Below, piece after piece: positions 5,622 to 6,184 of a stretch of DNA of 6,184 bases; position 1 is the stretch's first letter, and the number at the start of each line of letters is the position of its first letter. Origin of the DNA: JBAZGH01 sp041652935 (GTDB lineage: Bacteria > Patescibacteriota > Patescibacteriia > Patescibacteriales > XYC2-FULL-47-12); contig JBAZGH010000044.1 of assembly GCA_041652935.1 (NCBI GenBank), forward strand, positions 1 to 6,184, in the 5' to 3' direction. The notes beneath the pieces were generated by a model that saw only the letters and a program-made list of their open reading frames with translations, was not told the DNA's origin and made no database searches. The position numbers were made by a program, and so were the translations under genes.

Positions 5622-5903
5622 CTATAGAGATAATTGCGGAAACGGTTCAAGCGCGTTAATAGTTTTAACGTCTTCTTCAGAAATAATATTTTTATTTTTT
5701 AAAACACTCACCAATGTTTTTAATTTAGTATCTTCTTTTCGTACTAATACTACTAAGTCGCCACGTAAATCGGTAAGTTTATCATCTAAATAATCTTTAG
5801 TAACCATTGTAGATTCTATTTTTTGAAGACGCTCATCATTTTTTGAAGAAAATGCATTAATAGCTTCTAAAATTTCACTATTTGTCGGCTCTTGATTTTC
5901 CAT
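5622..5903 (-). CDS. small coiled-coil protein of a Patescibacteria-type family, function unknown
   Basis: A 93-residue soluble, charged, probably all-helical protein. Order of features: a helix with hydrophobic heptads (EILEAINAFSSKNDERLQKIES, roughly residues 9-31), then MVTKDYLDDKLTDLRGDLV (33-51), VLVRKEDTKLKTLVSVL (52-68), a short IISEEDVKTINAL helix (74-86) and an EPFPQ end. I recognise the VTKDYLDDKL-LRGDLVVL-RKEDTKLK block from uncharacterised proteins of Parcubacteria genomes; I know of no assigned function. No membrane segment, no cysteines. A good promoter lies upstream (5928-5956) and the transcript would have an ~18-nt A/T leader without a Shine-Dalgarno. It ends toward the shared terminator at 5560-5592. 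It could be a small oligomeric scaffold or DNA-binding partner, but nothing in the sequence decides this. The reading frame is confident because of the family match and promoter. Confidence 0.85.
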   Translation of the reverse strand: MENQEPTNSEILEAINAFSSKNDERLQKIESTMVTKDYLDDKLTDLRGDLVVLVRKEDTKLKTLVSVLKNKNIISEEDVKTINALEPFPQLSL

Positions 5904-5927
5904 ATTATATATTATTGATTTTTTATT

Positions 5928-5956
5928 ATTTTATAACAGCATTTTAGCAGTGTCAA
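5928..5956 (-). promoter_or_regulatory. sigma-70-type promoter of the 93-aa gene
   Basis: On the minus strand TTGACA (complement of 5951-5956), a 17-base spacer and TAAAAT (5928-5933); a TATAAA overlaps it at a 15-base spacing. Both hexamers and the spacing are the same as in the rRNA promoter at 948-976. Start expected near 5921, 18 nt before the ATG complement at 5901-5903. Confidence 0.7.
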
Positions 5957-5975
5957 ATTATAAAATTAAAAATTT
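5955..5975 (-). repeat. A/T intergenic repeat element, core copy 4
   Basis: These 21 bases are identical to 4604-4624 on the plus strand, and their complement is identical to 2276-2296. Read on the minus strand, the core starts four bases after the stop codon of the pilin-like gene, as copies 1 and 2 start at the stop codons of their genes. It overlaps the -35 box of the 93-aa gene by two bases. Confidence 0.65.
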
Positions 5976-5979
5976 ATTA

Positions 5980-6184
5980 TTATCCACCAGATCCACCAGC
6001 CAAACTAGTTAAAAGAAGCTTAACAACCGCGTATGAGGAGAAAATTACAATCAGCCCTAAAGTTGACCAGATTATTATATTTTTTCCCTAACTGCGTTTA
6101 TTATTTTTCCGATTATAGCCGGAATTCCGCCGGTAACGTCGCTGGCGCTACCGGTTAGAGGGTTGTTGAGGGCGGTTTGGGTGC
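5980..6184 (-). pseudogene. TrbC/VirB2-like pilin gene fragment, internally deleted and frameshifted
   Basis: Enters from the right edge. Read from 6182 in one frame it gives ...ALNNPLTGSASDVTGG, then IPAIIGKIINAV, the usual lead-in of small two-helix pilin/TrbC-VirB2-like proteins, but ends at a TAA (6075-6077) just after REKI. The next frame, from about 6085 to TAA at 5980-5982, reads GKNIIIWSTLGLIVIF, SSYAVVKLLL and TSLAGGSGG, the C-terminal half with the second membrane helix. Remembered relatives carry ~30 residues between these halves, namely the first helix, a YGG-turn and a GNxEKVxKGK stretch; all are missing here and the two halves are out of frame by one base. The second half has no start codon and is preceded by TAG. 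Such proteins are secreted subunits or membrane parts of type IV secretion-like systems. A run GGGAAAAAA sits at the joint. Likely a deletion pseudogene or an assembly error. Confidence 0.75.

Overview
The window looks like part of a Parcubacteria-type genome (Patescibacteria, the Candidate Phyla Radiation). Three things point there. The first ~553 bases are the 5' part of a 16S rRNA gene on the minus strand, with a shortened helix 17 and the 530-loop form (A526 with U505) that I associate with this group. The 93-residue coiled-coil protein near the right end carries a VTKDYLDDKL / LRGDLVVL / RKEDTKLK signature that I remember only from such genomes. The right edge holds a small TrbC/VirB2-like pilin fragment typical of them. 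The DNA is AT-rich and the intergenic stretches are full of low-complexity A/T repeats. The lineage call rests on memory of the families, not on a search.

Layout. Positions 1-553 are 16S rRNA (minus). About 554-941 is its long transcribed leader, with a row of hairpins and a boxB/boxA-like pair, driven by a clear promoter (TTGACA, 17 bp, TAAAAT) at 948-976. From 1073 to 5513 four plus-strand genes follow: a compact GH1 beta-glycosidase, a ten-helix EamA/DMT transporter, a membrane-anchored clan GH-A glycosidase-like protein, and a ROK sugar kinase. They are separated by 118-140 base gaps filled with inverted and dispersed A/T repeats, so this is a loose cluster and not a tight operon. A GC-stem terminator at 5560-5592 serves the convergent ends of the kinase and the 93-aa gene. 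At the right edge (5980-6184, minus) a pilin-like gene is broken: its two halves lie in different frames and the expected first transmembrane segment is missing.

How the genes may work together (inference): the anchored GH-A protein would act on a beta-linked glycan outside the cell, small products would enter, GH1 would release glucose or a similar hexose in the cytoplasm, and the ROK kinase would phosphorylate it. The EamA protein could move a related metabolite, but its substrate cannot be read from sequence.

The most unusual non-coding features are near-identical A/T repeat elements that begin at or within a few bases of stop codons (49 of 50 bases identical between 2277-2326 and the inverted copy at 4574-4623), nested inverted repeats in two gaps, a TGACGAC heptamer found only in three of the gaps, and the lack of Shine-Dalgarno sequences before all five complete protein genes, with the GH1 mRNA apparently leaderless.
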